DNA of 42,696 bases, from positions 1 through 42,696 of the forward strand of contig CACZVR010000007.1 of assembly GCA_902784675.1 (NCBI GenBank). Reading direction: 5' to 3'. The position numbers and the translations under genes were made by a program. A model generated the notes under the pieces. That model searched no databases, had not been told where the DNA came from, and worked only from the letters and a program-made list of their open reading frames with translations. The stretch's first letter is position 1. Each line of letters opens with the position of its first letter. This DNA is from an uncultured Bacteroidales bacterium. GTDB lineage: Bacteria > Bacteroidota > Bacteroidia > Bacteroidales > Muribaculaceae. Below, piece after piece: positions 1-7,080 of this stretch.

Positions 1-1
1 A

Positions 2-1648
2 TTTGTCCACAACGTGGTTCGTCCCATCAACGCCCAGAACGGCGACCTGCTGCCCGTGAGCGCATTCAAGGGCCGTGAGGACGGTACTTGGGATGCCGGC
101 ACCGCTGCCTATGAGAAGCGTGGTGTGGGTGCCTTCGTTCCCGTTTGGAAGGCCGAGAACTGTATCCAGTGTAACAAGTGCGCGCTCGTCTGCCCGCACG
201 CTGCCATCCGTCCCTTCGTCATGGACGAGGCCGAGGCTGCCGCTTCTCCCTTCAAGGAGAGCGACAAGCTCAAAGCCATCGGCAAGGGCTTCGAAGGCAT
301 GACCTTCGTGCAGGTTGTTGACGTGATGGACTGCTTGGCTTGCGGCAACTGCGCCGACGTTTGTCCGGGCAAGAAGGGCGAGAAGGCTCTCGAGATGGTT
401 CCCATGGAGGGACACGAAGAGGACCAGAAGCTCTGGGACTACGCCATCAACAATGTCAAGAGCAAACAGCACCTCGTGGACACCAAGTCCAACGTCAAGA
501 ACTCGCAGTTTGCTCAGCCGCTGTTTGAGTTCTCGGGCGCTTGCTCGGGTTGCGGTGAGACTCCCTATGTGAAGCTGATCAGCCAGTTGTTCGGTGACCG
601 TCAGATCGTTGCCAACGCTACCGGTTGCTCCTCAATCTACAGCGCTTCGGTTCCCTCGACTCCCTACACCGTTAACGAGAAGGGTCACGGTCCCGCTTGG
701 GCCAACTCATTGTTCGAGGACTTCTGCGAGTTCGGTCTGGGTATGACCATCGCCGACGAGAAGATGCGCGCACGCGTCCTGGGCTTCGTCAAGGAAGCTA
801 TTGAGGATGCTACCGTTGCTGCCGACGTGAAGGCCCTCTACAAGGAATGGGTTGAGAATTTCAACGACGGTGACAAGACCCGCGAGTTGAGCGACAAGAT
901 TCTCGAGGCCATCGAGCACAGCGACAATCCCGCCGACGCCAAGGTTCGCGAGCTGGGTCAGTACCTGGTTAAGCGTTCGCAGTGGATCATCGGTGGTGAC
1001 GGCGCTAGCTACGATATCGGCTTTGGCGGTCTGGACCATGTGATTGCCAGCGGCAAGAACGTCAACATCCTCGTGCTCGACACCGAGGTTTACTCCAACA
1101 CCGGTGGTCAGGCCTCTAAGGCTACCCCGATTGGTGCTATCGCCAAGTTTGCTGCTGCCGGCAAGCGCGTCCGCAAGAAAGACCTGGGTCTGATTGCCAG
1201 CACCTACGGCTACGTTTATGCCGCTCAGATCGCAATGGGCGCCAACGACGCTCAGTGCCTGAAGGCCATCCGCGAGGCCGAGGCCTATGACGGTCCTTCG
1301 ATCATCATCGCCTACGCTCCCTGTATCAACCACGGTATCAAGGCCGGTATGGGTAAGGCTCAGGCCGAGGAGAAGGCTGCTGTTGCTTGCGGTTACTGGC
1401 ACCTGTGGCGCTACAACCCGCAGCTCGAGGCCGAGGGCAAGAATCCCTTCACCCTCGACAGCCCCGAGCCCAACTGGGACGAGTTCGAGAACTTCCTCAA
1501 GGGCGAGGTTCGCTATGCATCGGTACTCAAGCAGTATCCCGACGAGGCAGCCGAATTGTTCGCAGCCGCTAAGGAGAATGCCCAGTGGCGTTACAACAAC
1601 TACCGCCGTCTGGCTCGCCAGCAGTGGGGTGTTGATCCTGAGGCTTAA
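2..1648 (+). CDS. Pyruvate:ferredoxin (flavodoxin) oxidoreductase, C-terminal part (5' end outside window)
   Basis: This is the C-terminal ~548 residues of the large homodimeric enzyme that oxidises pyruvate with CoA to acetyl-CoA and CO2 and passes electrons to ferredoxin or flavodoxin in the cytoplasm. The frame is open from base 2 with no start, so the gene begins upstream. In order: two ferredoxin-type 4Fe-4S motifs (CIQCNKCALVCP near visible residue 50 and CLACGNCADVCP near 110), the CSGCGET motif near 177 that helps bind the third cluster, then the thiamine-diphosphate domain beginning GDGASYDIG and ending with the NTGGQ segment near 330-367. The family is about 1,180 residues, so roughly half is present. 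A strong hairpin terminator follows 26 bp after the stop, so this is the last gene of its transcript. Product identity is very secure; the gene symbol (por/nifJ type) varies by annotator. Confidence 0.96.
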   Translation, partial: FVHNVVRPINAQNGDLLPVSAFKGREDGTWDAGTAAYEKRGVGAFVPVWKAENCIQCNKCALVCPHAAIRPFVMDEAEAAASPFKESDKLKAIGKGFEGMTFVQVVDVMDCLACGNCADVCPGKKGEKALEMVPMEGHEEDQKLWDYAINNVKSKQHLVDTKSNVKNSQFAQPLFEFSGACSGCGETPYVKLISQLFGDRQIVANATGCSSIYSASVPSTPYTVNEKGHGPAWANSLFEDFCEFGLGMTIADEKMRARVLGFVKEAIEDATVAADVKALYKEWVENFNDGDKTRELSDKILEAIEHSDNPADAKVRELGQYLVKRSQWIIGGDGASYDIGFGGLDHVIASGKNVNILVLDTEVYSNTGGQASKATPIGAIAKFAAAGKRVRKKDLGLIASTYGYVYAAQIAMGANDAQCLKAIREAEAYDGPSIIIAYAPCINHGIKAGMGKAQAEEKAAVACGYWHLWRYNPQLEAEGKNPFTLDSPEPNWDEFENFLKGEVRYASVLKQYPDEAAELFAAAKENAQWRYNNYRRLARQQWGVDPEA

Positions 1649-1674
1649 TCAGCCCGTCAAACCTGACATTAACA

Positions 1675-1716
1675 CTTGGGGCAGGAAACACGCGTTTCCT
1701 GTCCCAAGTTTTCTTT
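1675..1716 (+). terminator. Intrinsic terminator after the oxidoreductase
   Basis: A 15-bp stem (left arm 1675-1689, right arm 1694-1708, one internal mismatch, ACGC loop) is followed by TTTTCTTT. It lies just after the stop codon and is near-symmetrical, so it could also stop transcription from the other side. Confidence 0.9.
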
Positions 1717-1729
1717 ACCCCCTGTACCT

Positions 1730-1776
1730 CGTCCCGTTCCATCCGTTTCGTCCGTTTCGTCCGCGTATGCGCGTGT
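1730..1776 (+). repeat. Dispersed 9-bp repeat element, copy R1
   Basis: Two and a half tandem TCCGTTTCG units run into the alternating purine/pyrimidine tract CGCGTATGCGCGTG. Related copies lie at 6971-7012, 8856-8920, 8980-9054, 10089-10137 and 16739-16787. This copy begins 14 bp past the terminator of the oxidoreductase gene. Confidence 0.8.
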
Positions 1777-1805
1777 GAGAAAACCCAAGCGTTTTTCATA
1801 CATAG

Positions 1806-2027
1806 AAACCGTCCCCAAAGCGGTCACCTTACGGCAGCGAGGCTCTCGTCAATCCAGTTGGGCCCGAATCAGGCACAGAGCGCGTTATTCGTGGCGGCAG
1901 CTACTATTTGAAGGATCCCACCTACTGCCGCGTGTCCTGGCGTATGGGGTCTGACCCGGTTCCCGAAAACCACAACAATAACTACCCCATCGGCTTGCGC
2001 CTCGTCCTGGATGAGGTTGGGCGTTAG
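1806..2027 (+). pseudogene. Relic of a SUMF1/FGE-sulfatase-domain protein (C-terminal fragment)
   Basis: Read in the frame whose codons begin at 1851, this stretch gives NPVGPESGTERVIRGGSY, then YCRVSWRMG, then a tail ending YPIGLRLVLDEVGR before a TAG at 2025-2027. The order GPESGxxRVIRGGS, then CRVSxR, then GxRLVL is the signature of the C-terminal end of formylglycine-generating-enzyme/SUMF1-like domains. The frame is blocked by a TAG at 1803-1805 and has no start codon, and the rest of the domain (about 200 residues) is missing, so it is a decayed or transferred fragment. No peptide bearing these residues appears as an open gene. The family covers both true formylglycine-generating enzymes and lectin-like or lipoprotein members; the fragment cannot tell them apart. 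Confidence 0.8.
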
Positions 2028-2097
2028 GAGTTAGGCTTTAGGCGTTAGGTATTACCAACTAAGGACTAAGGACTAAGGACTAGGGACTAAAGACTAA
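2022..2097. repeat. TTAGGCTTTAGG / ACTAAGG repeat array, copy T1
   Basis: Short near-repeats of the TTAGG type (GCGTTAGGAGTTAGGC, CTTTAGGCGTTAGG) are followed by four ACTAAGG/ACTAGGG units. The first repeats overlap the stop codon of the FGE relic. Relatives lie at 7012-7080, 11496-11548, 11887-11960 and 28498-28580. Confidence 0.7.
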
Positions 2098-2128
2098 CAA
2101 TTAAAAAGTCTAAAAAAAGATTACAATA

Positions 2129-2160
2129 TTTGGCACATTGATGACAAATACTTATTTTTG
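2129..2160 (+). promoter_or_regulatory. Bacteroidetes-type promoter for the Gln-rich gene
   Basis: TTTG at 2129-2132 and TATTTTTG at 2153-2160 are separated by 20 bp, matching the TTTG/TAnnTTTG consensus of the Bacteroidetes primary sigma factor. The predicted start of transcription is near 2167, about 60 bp before the ATG at 2227. Confidence 0.7.
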
Positions 2161-2226
2161 TAACCTTGAAAATGACACTTTTTTGTCACAAATTTCATTA
2201 GATAACCAATTAGTATAGTATTCATT

Positions 2227-2568
2227 ATGGGTTTACTTGACGAACTTCAGAGAAAATTGGAAGAGGCTGCCCGTCAGGCACAGCAACAGCAACAGGGCGG
2301 CGGCGGTTCCGTCGGTGGCAACGAGATCCCCAACCCCTGGGATAACGGACAACCGACTCAGCAGCAACAGGCGCCCAACTATCCCCCCGGCTATCAGCAG
2401 CCGCAAGCTCCCAACCAGCAGCAGTATCAGCAGCAATATCAAGCTATCATGCAGCAGATGCAGCAACTGGTTCAGCAGGCCTATCAGCTGGGCTACCAGT
2501 ACGGCGTTCAGTTAGTCCAATCGGGCGGCTATCGTGCCGGCCTGATGGACGAGCAGGAAGAGAAGTAG
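2227..2568 (+). CDS. Small Gln/Pro-rich hypothetical protein
   Basis: The protein has 113 residues and no recognised family. The N-terminus (MGLLDELQRKLEEAARQAQ) looks like a short amphipathic helix. It is followed by a Gln run, a Gly-rich stretch, a Pro/Gln/Tyr-rich linker with repeated QQQ and YQQ words, then a second helical Gln-rich segment (QAIMQQMQQLVQQAYQLG) and a charged end. There is no signal peptide or membrane segment, so it is predicted cytoplasmic. It is bounded by its own promoter (2129-2160) and a strong terminator (2601-2644), which argues that it is a real single-gene transcript and not a chance frame. The composition suggests a flexible, self-associating protein, but this is inference only. 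Confidence 0.75.
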   Translation: MGLLDELQRKLEEAARQAQQQQQGGGGSVGGNEIPNPWDNGQPTQQQQAPNYPPGYQQPQAPNQQQYQQQYQAIMQQMQQLVQQAYQLGYQYGVQLVQSGGYRAGLMDEQEEK

Positions 2569-2600
2569 CCTTCTGAGCTACTGTCTATATTACCACATCG

Positions 2601-2644
2601 CACCACTACACTGCCTTCTCTTCAAGGCAGTATAGTGGTGTTTT
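2601..2644 (+). terminator. Intrinsic terminator after the Gln-rich gene
   Basis: A 17-bp stem with one mismatch (arms 2601-2617 and 2624-2640, six-base loop) is followed by TTTT. It lies 32 bp after the stop at 2568. Confidence 0.92.
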
Positions 2645-2791
2645 GCACCCTCAACAGCCAACTGAGAAACACAACCGATATACATCACGAAAGCGATTTC
2701 ACACCTATAAATCAATACAATAAGCCTCTTGGTAGCATATACACACATATACATTTAAGAATGCTTCCTTTTATCATGGCATTATTTTGGG

Positions 2792-2799
2792 TAATTTTG
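2792..2799 (+). promoter_or_regulatory. Probable -7 element for the TPR lipoprotein gene
   Basis: TAATTTTG matches TAnnTTTG and lies 17 bp before the ATG at 2816. No clear TTTG is seen at the expected -33 spacing, so the call rests on the -7 box alone and the leader would be very short. Confidence 0.5.
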
Positions 2800-2815
2800 C
2801 AGAAAACAAAACGAC

Positions 2816-4171
2816 ATGAAGAAACTCCTATTCATAGTGCTCATCACTTTATTTGTCGGCTGCATCCAGGTAAACGACGCCCCCCTTGCAGGTGAAGATG
2901 AAGCATTGGTCACCTTGCTCAACCAGTTGGACCAATGCCAGGCAACCGGGGACAGGGAAAAGCGGTACAACTTGTACTCCCAGATTGCTGCCGAATATGA
3001 GAAAAAGAACTTGACCGAGTTGCAGAAACACTATCAGCTGAAGATGCTGAGCGAAGCCGAGGCCATGAGTAAGGACAACAAGCGACAAGGACACAAGCTG
3101 ATGGCCGAGGCCCTGCAGCAATTGGCCACAGCCCACATGGTGGAGGGAAGTCTGGACAGTGCTTCAATCGAGGCCCGTCAAGCCTATCGATTGGCCCCGA
3201 AGGACACCTTGGATTTTCGTGCCCAGACGCTCCTGCTGCTGGCTCAAATCCATCTCATGGCCGAAGAGGGGGACAGTGTGGAGCATTACATCATGGAGGC
3301 TAAACGCATCTATCCCAAGGTTGTTCAAACCGACCTGTACCGCATCTCACATGCCTATGGACTCGACCTGCAGGGCAGAAATGAGGATTTGATGGCAGTA
3401 CTTCCTTCCTATATCGCCGAGAGCGGAATCCACGGGCAAGCCGAATTGACCCGCCTCTTGATGTACCATCATCAGGAAGCGAATCAATGGCACGAGGCCT
3501 ATGACGATGCCATTAGCTTGATGGACGTTACCGACAGCATCGCAAGGGGTGAGACCTCCGAGAACATGGCACGAATCCATGCCCTGCAGCATGAGCGACA
3601 GATGGAATTCCAGCGAGCCGAACGCAAAGCAGAACAAGCACGGCTCTATGTCATCATCATTGCGGTGCTGTTGCTGCTGTTGGCGGCTGCCGTGGCCGGG
3701 CTCTTCTATCGCCACAAGGCACGAATTGCCCATGCCAGGGAGCTGGAGGCCATGCGTCTGTCGGAAGTCGCCCAAACCAACGAGAACCTGGTGCGAGAGG
3801 AGAATATCAAGCTGCAGCGCCTGTACTACGAGCACCTCTACGCCATTATTCTGCCCATCCTCAATGCCCATCGCGGCAAGAGCGGGCACATCAACCTTGA
3901 GGAGTCGTCTTGGGAACTCATCGAAAAAAACACCGACATGGTTCTTCCCGGATTCACTTCCCGTCTGCGCAAGCAACATCCCTCACTAACAACCGAGGAC
4001 GTGCGGTTTTGCTGCCTGCTGATGATGCGGGTGCCCAACGCGTTGTTGGCCGATGTTTATGGCATAGCGCCCTCGTCGGTAGCAGTAAGGAAACAACGCA
4101 TGAAAAAGAAGCTGGATTGCGACATTCAAAACCAGACTATCGAGAATTATCTAAATCAATACATCATATGA
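2816..4171 (+). CDS. TPR-containing membrane lipoprotein with C-terminal HTH-like region (putative regulator)
   Basis: The protein has 451 residues. The N-terminus MKKLLFIVLITLFVGC is a lipoprotein signal with Cys16 as the likely lipidated residue. Residues ~30-260 are helical with TPR-like character (for example ASIEARQAYRLAPKDTLDF). A strong membrane helix, LYVIIIAVLLLLLAAAVAGL, lies near 277-296 and is followed by a coiled-coil-like stretch. The last ~60 residues (LTTEDVRFCCLLMMRVPNALLADVYG and onward) resemble a helix-turn-helix end. TPR-membrane-HTH proteins of this shape are common in Bacteroidales and are presumed one-component membrane regulators. That role is inference, and no target is visible. 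The stop overlaps the next start (ATGA, 4168-4171), so the two are translationally coupled. Confidence 0.8.
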   Translation: MKKLLFIVLITLFVGCIQVNDAPLAGEDEALVTLLNQLDQCQATGDREKRYNLYSQIAAEYEKKNLTELQKHYQLKMLSEAEAMSKDNKRQGHKLMAEALQQLATAHMVEGSLDSASIEARQAYRLAPKDTLDFRAQTLLLLAQIHLMAEEGDSVEHYIMEAKRIYPKVVQTDLYRISHAYGLDLQGRNEDLMAVLPSYIAESGIHGQAELTRLLMYHHQEANQWHEAYDDAISLMDVTDSIARGETSENMARIHALQHERQMEFQRAERKAEQARLYVIIIAVLLLLLAAAVAGLFYRHKARIAHARELEAMRLSEVAQTNENLVREENIKLQRLYYEHLYAIILPILNAHRGKSGHINLEESSWELIEKNTDMVLPGFTSRLRKQHPSLTTEDVRFCCLLMMRVPNALLADVYGIAPSSVAVRKQRMKKKLDCDIQNQTIENYLNQYII

Positions 4172-5481
4172 AAAGAATACTATTCACACTCTTTTGCCTG
4201 TTTTCACTTTTGATGCAGGCACACGCAAGCAGCATTTGGGAAGAAGGCTCTCAATGGGACGTTTACTACACCGTTGAAGGAGATAGTGCCGGGGATGTCA
4301 CCACAGATGAGGTTATGGTGACCTATCGTCTGCTGCAAGCCGAAAATCACTATTTGGCTCTTGAAAAGACCGTCACCATTAATGGTGTATTAGAATCCAC
4401 TCAAGTTCAAGGCTATATTCGCAACGACGGTGATACGGTCATCTATGTTCAGCCTGTCTTGGAAAACGGGAGCATTGGTGATGAATGCCTGCTCTATGAT
4501 TTCCGTAAGCCATACGAATACGGCGGCACTATTAGATATGGAGTGACTGGGGGCGAGATCAGGGAAGAATACATTGATTGGCAAGAAGACACCTTGGATT
4601 ATTACATGATGAACAATGGAGACCAGCACTGTCTGCCCGAATGGAAAGGCATCATCTATCAATATGGCTACATCGGAGGGCCAATGGACCTCTTCCTGTT
4701 GGAGGCTGCACCTGGAAAGACGAATAAGCCCAAGCCCTCCAACATCAGTCATGTCATCTTCTCCACAAAAGGAAAGCCCAAGAATATTCCGATGAATGGT
4801 GAAGCAGACGAAGAAGATGTCATTATTCCTTATGATGAGATGTTGACCGACGGCACCAAATGGGAATGCTTGGCAATAGACACCGAGCAACCTGACCTCA
4901 AGAGCACTTACACCATTCAAGTCAATGGTGACAGTCTCATCGGTGAGCGACGCTGCAAGCAGATTTATTCCCCTGAGTATGAGATCCAAAAGGCCATGTT
5001 CGAAGAAGGACGCAAAGTGTATATCGTTCATGAGGATGGCAATCTAGAGGTTCTGCTCGACTTTAACCTGCAAGAAGGCGATATACTCGACGACGAGACG
5101 ACCGTTGTTGCTGATGAATGGGATCAAGAAAACCAGGGCCATCACTACCGGACCATCACCATTGACATGGGATTTGACTGCGAGTCTTACTTTGCAGGTG
5201 ACACAGCGCCATGGGCCTATGATCTGATTGAAGGCATTGGTGCCAGCAAGGACCAATACCTCAAGCAACGCTTCATCAATGAAGAAAACACCTTCTCCTA
5301 TCTGCTGCGTTGCTGGAAGGAGGGCACGCTTGTCTATCAGGTCTCTGGATACAGTTCCGTTGATGAAATACTGACCGAAAGTGAATCTCCCATGATCTAT
5401 GACCTGCAGGGTCATCGCTTACGCACAATTCCGCAAAAAGGCATTTACATCATCGGCAACAAGAAGGTCATCAGCAGGTAG
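4168..5481 (+). CDS. Secreted protein with two related domains and a C-terminal sorting-like tail
   Basis: The protein has 437 residues from the ATG at 4168. This start is chosen over the longer open frame from 3910 because it overlaps the upstream stop and begins a signal peptide, MKRILFTLFCLFSLLMQAHA. Two similar domains follow. One opens WEEGSQWDVYYTVEGD near residue 25 and the other opens LTDGTKWECLAIDTEQ near 225; both continue with a TY..+Q/N segment, a C-x-x-x-Y-type strand and an acidic loop. The last 30 residues (MIYDLQGHRL, then PQKGIYIIGNKKVI) match the short tails of many Prevotella and Porphyromonas secreted proteins, which resemble type IX secretion sorting domains. Function is unknown. 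Coupling to the TPR-HTH gene suggests that it is the partner or output of that sensor. Confidence 0.82.
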   Translation: MKRILFTLFCLFSLLMQAHASSIWEEGSQWDVYYTVEGDSAGDVTTDEVMVTYRLLQAENHYLALEKTVTINGVLESTQVQGYIRNDGDTVIYVQPVLENGSIGDECLLYDFRKPYEYGGTIRYGVTGGEIREEYIDWQEDTLDYYMMNNGDQHCLPEWKGIIYQYGYIGGPMDLFLLEAAPGKTNKPKPSNISHVIFSTKGKPKNIPMNGEADEEDVIIPYDEMLTDGTKWECLAIDTEQPDLKSTYTIQVNGDSLIGERRCKQIYSPEYEIQKAMFEEGRKVYIVHEDGNLEVLLDFNLQEGDILDDETTVVADEWDQENQGHHYRTITIDMGFDCESYFAGDTAPWAYDLIEGIGASKDQYLKQRFINEENTFSYLLRCWKEGTLVYQVSGYSSVDEILTESESPMIYDLQGHRLRTIPQKGIYIIGNKKVISR

Positions 5482-5510
5482 AAGACTGGCAACCTTTTTA
5501 AAAAACGATA

Positions 5511-5539
5511 ATCCCGTGTGACTTCGAGCTGCACGGGAT
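5511..5539. terminator. Hairpin after the secreted-protein gene
   Basis: ATCCCGTG (5511-5518) and CACGGGAT (5532-5539) form an 8-bp stem. A T-rich tail is present only when read on the minus strand (the complement of TTTTTAAAAAACG, upstream), so plus-strand termination is uncertain. Confidence 0.5.
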
Positions 5540-5671
5540 AGTTGTACATATACCACCAGATATACATCTATTTCGGGCCTATCCGACTGTGCTCCAATCC
5601 ATTTACCCATCACACAACATGACTGGGATATACATCTTGTTCACGGGCAATTTTTGCGGCAAAATCCCCAG

Positions 5672-5679
5672 TAATTTTG
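5672..5679 (+). promoter_or_regulatory. -7 promoter element for the fucosyltransferase-like gene
   Basis: TAATTTTG matches TAnnTTTG, 24 bp before the ATG at 5703. This placement supports 5703 as the start, because an ATG at 5589 would lie upstream of the promoter. Confidence 0.55.
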
Positions 5680-5702
5680 CAGTAAAAACTTGCGTCAAAT
5701 TG

Positions 5703-6752
5703 ATGGAAAGATTGGACTTGAAAGCCTATCAAAATCTGAATGAATCATTCAGCCCAAAGATGGTTTACCGCGTCGGTGTAGATTGCGGCTTCTTTGTCGA
5801 AATGAATTATCTGGTGAATGCCATGATTTATTGTCTTGCCCATCACATAAGGTTCCAACTCTATTCAGCCGATGCCAATTTCGGGACAGGCGTGGGCTGG
5901 ACTGAATATTTCAGGCCATTTTGTGAGGAAGTGCACGAGAGTTTCCACCAAAAATACAATTTTCACAGGCTGCCATCTTGGCGACGTGTCCTGGAACTGT
6001 GTCGAAGCCAACGGTCTTTAGGGCCTGCAGCCTGGAAAGTCAAGAAGACCGTGAATACCTTCATTGGGCGAGTCGTGTCCTATCGCGCTTATGGAGAAAA
6101 GGTATTGTTCGCACAAGATGTCCCCAATGAACCAGTAGAGTGGTGTGTTGTTCCCGAATTGGGCATCGATGGCGACTACATGAGTACATTCGCTCTGCTG
6201 GCACGCATGGTCTGGCGCCTTCATCCCGACATTCAACGGCAGGAGGACAGCTATAAAACAATGCTGACACTGCCACCCATTTACTCGGGTGTTCAGATCA
6301 GGGGAGGAGATAAGGTAACCGAAACAAGATTGATTGATGGCAAAACCCTTATCGAGAAGTTGAATCTTCTCGATGGAGATAGCCTGTTCATCCTGACTGA
6401 CGACTATCGCCAATTCCTTCAGGCCCGAGAAGATTTCCCAAAACTCAAACTATCGACCTTGTGCCAGGAGGATGAAACGGGTTATCATCACAAGCGGTTT
6501 TGTCAAGAGGACTCCCAAAGCAAGAAGAAAGCCATCACGCGACTGATCATTTCGGCCGATTTGCTGCTTTCCAGCCGTTCTTTTGTGGGCAGCATCACGA
6601 CGGGGCCAAGTGTCTTTATCCTGAAGCTGCGACATGGCGATCCACGGGTCCGGGCCATCGATTGCCCAAAAGATGAGCTGCCAGCCGCCTTGCAACTGCC
6701 CATCAACACCCGAGCCAGAATCTCAACGAGAAACCTCAAAAAGTCGCAATAA
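5703..6752 (+). CDS. GT23/NodZ-like fucosyltransferase-type glycosyltransferase
   Basis: The protein has 349 residues from the ATG at 5703; the frame is open from 5589, but the promoter box lies inside that extension. Its layout resembles the FUT8/NodZ (GT23) fold. An N-terminal segment DCGFFVEMNYLVNAMIYCLA leads to GVGWTEYFRPF, which parallels the GCQLHH...GGWE..FRP segment of FUT8. VQIRGGDKVTET near residue 200 is the donor-binding R-x-x-D-K motif. FILTDDYRQF is the TDD motif, and LLLSSRSFVGSITTGPS corresponds to the C-terminal nucleotide-binding loop. FUT8 has two adjacent arginines in its motif, but only one is seen here. There is no signal peptide, so it would act on the cytoplasmic side, likely in surface glycan or glycoprotein fucosylation. 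The acceptor is unknown. Confidence 0.6.
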   Translation: MERLDLKAYQNLNESFSPKMVYRVGVDCGFFVEMNYLVNAMIYCLAHHIRFQLYSADANFGTGVGWTEYFRPFCEEVHESFHQKYNFHRLPSWRRVLELCRSQRSLGPAAWKVKKTVNTFIGRVVSYRAYGEKVLFAQDVPNEPVEWCVVPELGIDGDYMSTFALLARMVWRLHPDIQRQEDSYKTMLTLPPIYSGVQIRGGDKVTETRLIDGKTLIEKLNLLDGDSLFILTDDYRQFLQAREDFPKLKLSTLCQEDETGYHHKRFCQEDSQSKKKAITRLIISADLLLSSRSFVGSITTGPSVFILKLRHGDPRVRAIDCPKDELPAALQLPINTRARISTRNLKKSQ

Positions 6753-6779
6753 CCAACTGACAAGCACCACATTAACCAT

Positions 6780-6888
6780 TACACAACCTTGTGTAACACA
6801 ACATTGTGTAATACAACCTTGTGTAATACAACCTTGTGTAAAAAACACTACACAACCTTGTGTCAAGAATTTTACACAACCTTGTGTA
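6780..6888. repeat. Six-copy array of a 14-bp palindrome (ACACAACCTTGTGT)
   Basis: Copies begin at 6781, 6796, 6811, 6826, 6850 and 6874, so the spacing is 15, 15, 15, 24 and 24 bp. Each is an inverted repeat, ACACAA-CC-TTGTGT. Copy 2 has CA in the centre, and copies 3 and 4 begin ATACAA. The two-base centre is too short for an RNA hairpin, so dyad-symmetric protein binding sites are more likely. The array follows the glycosyltransferase stop by 28 bp and precedes the glnA terminator. Short frames through it give cysteine-rich repeats (TQPCV on plus), which I read as accidental. Confidence 0.9.
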
Positions 6889-6914
6889 TTAAAGAGTCTA
6901 GAGTGGTCTCCCAC

Positions 6915-6953
6915 AAAAAACGACAAGGGGCAACGCAGATGGTTGTCCCTTGT
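6915..6953 (-). terminator. Intrinsic terminator of glnA (minus strand)
   Basis: Stem ACAAGGG/CCCTTGT (6923-6929 with 6947-6953) continues with CAAC/GTTG. Read on the minus strand it is followed by CGTTTTTTG. It lies ~130 bp past the glnA stop, with both repeat families in between. Confidence 0.8.
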
Positions 6954-6970
6954 GCTATTGATGACGGATT

Positions 6971-7012
6971 GTTCGTTTTATCCGTTTCGTTCGTTTCGTT
7001 CACGCATGCGCG
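6971..7012 (+). repeat. Dispersed 9-bp repeat element, copy R2
   Basis: TCCGTTTCG and TTCGTTTCG units are followed by CACGCATGCGCG. On the glnA transcript it reads as GAACGAAAC units just ahead of the terminator. It abuts the T2 repeat at its right edge. Confidence 0.8.
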
Positions 7013-7080
7013 TTAGGAGTCAGGAATGGGCATCAGCCACCTAAAACCTAAAGCCTAATGCCTAATGCCTAAAGCCTAAT
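7012..7080. repeat. CCTAAAGCCTAATG repeat array, copy T2
   Basis: GTTAGGAGTCAGG is followed after 20 bp by ACCTAAAACC and several CCTAAAG/CCTAATG units that run up to the glnA stop codon at 7081. The two sides are inverted relative to each other, so the 3' untranslated RNA of glnA could fold here. Confidence 0.75.

Noticed and set aside
3910..4167. The long N-terminal extension of the secreted-protein frame
   Set aside because: It overlaps the end of the TPR gene in another phase, and the signal peptide begins at 4168; the ATGA overlap supports the shorter protein.
6634..7044. Cysteine-repeat peptides (TQPCV on plus, TQGCV on minus) encoded across the palindrome array
   Set aside because: They arise because the 15- and 24-bp spacings are multiples of three; the frames overlap the end of the glycosyltransferase gene, and neither frame has a promoter or signal.
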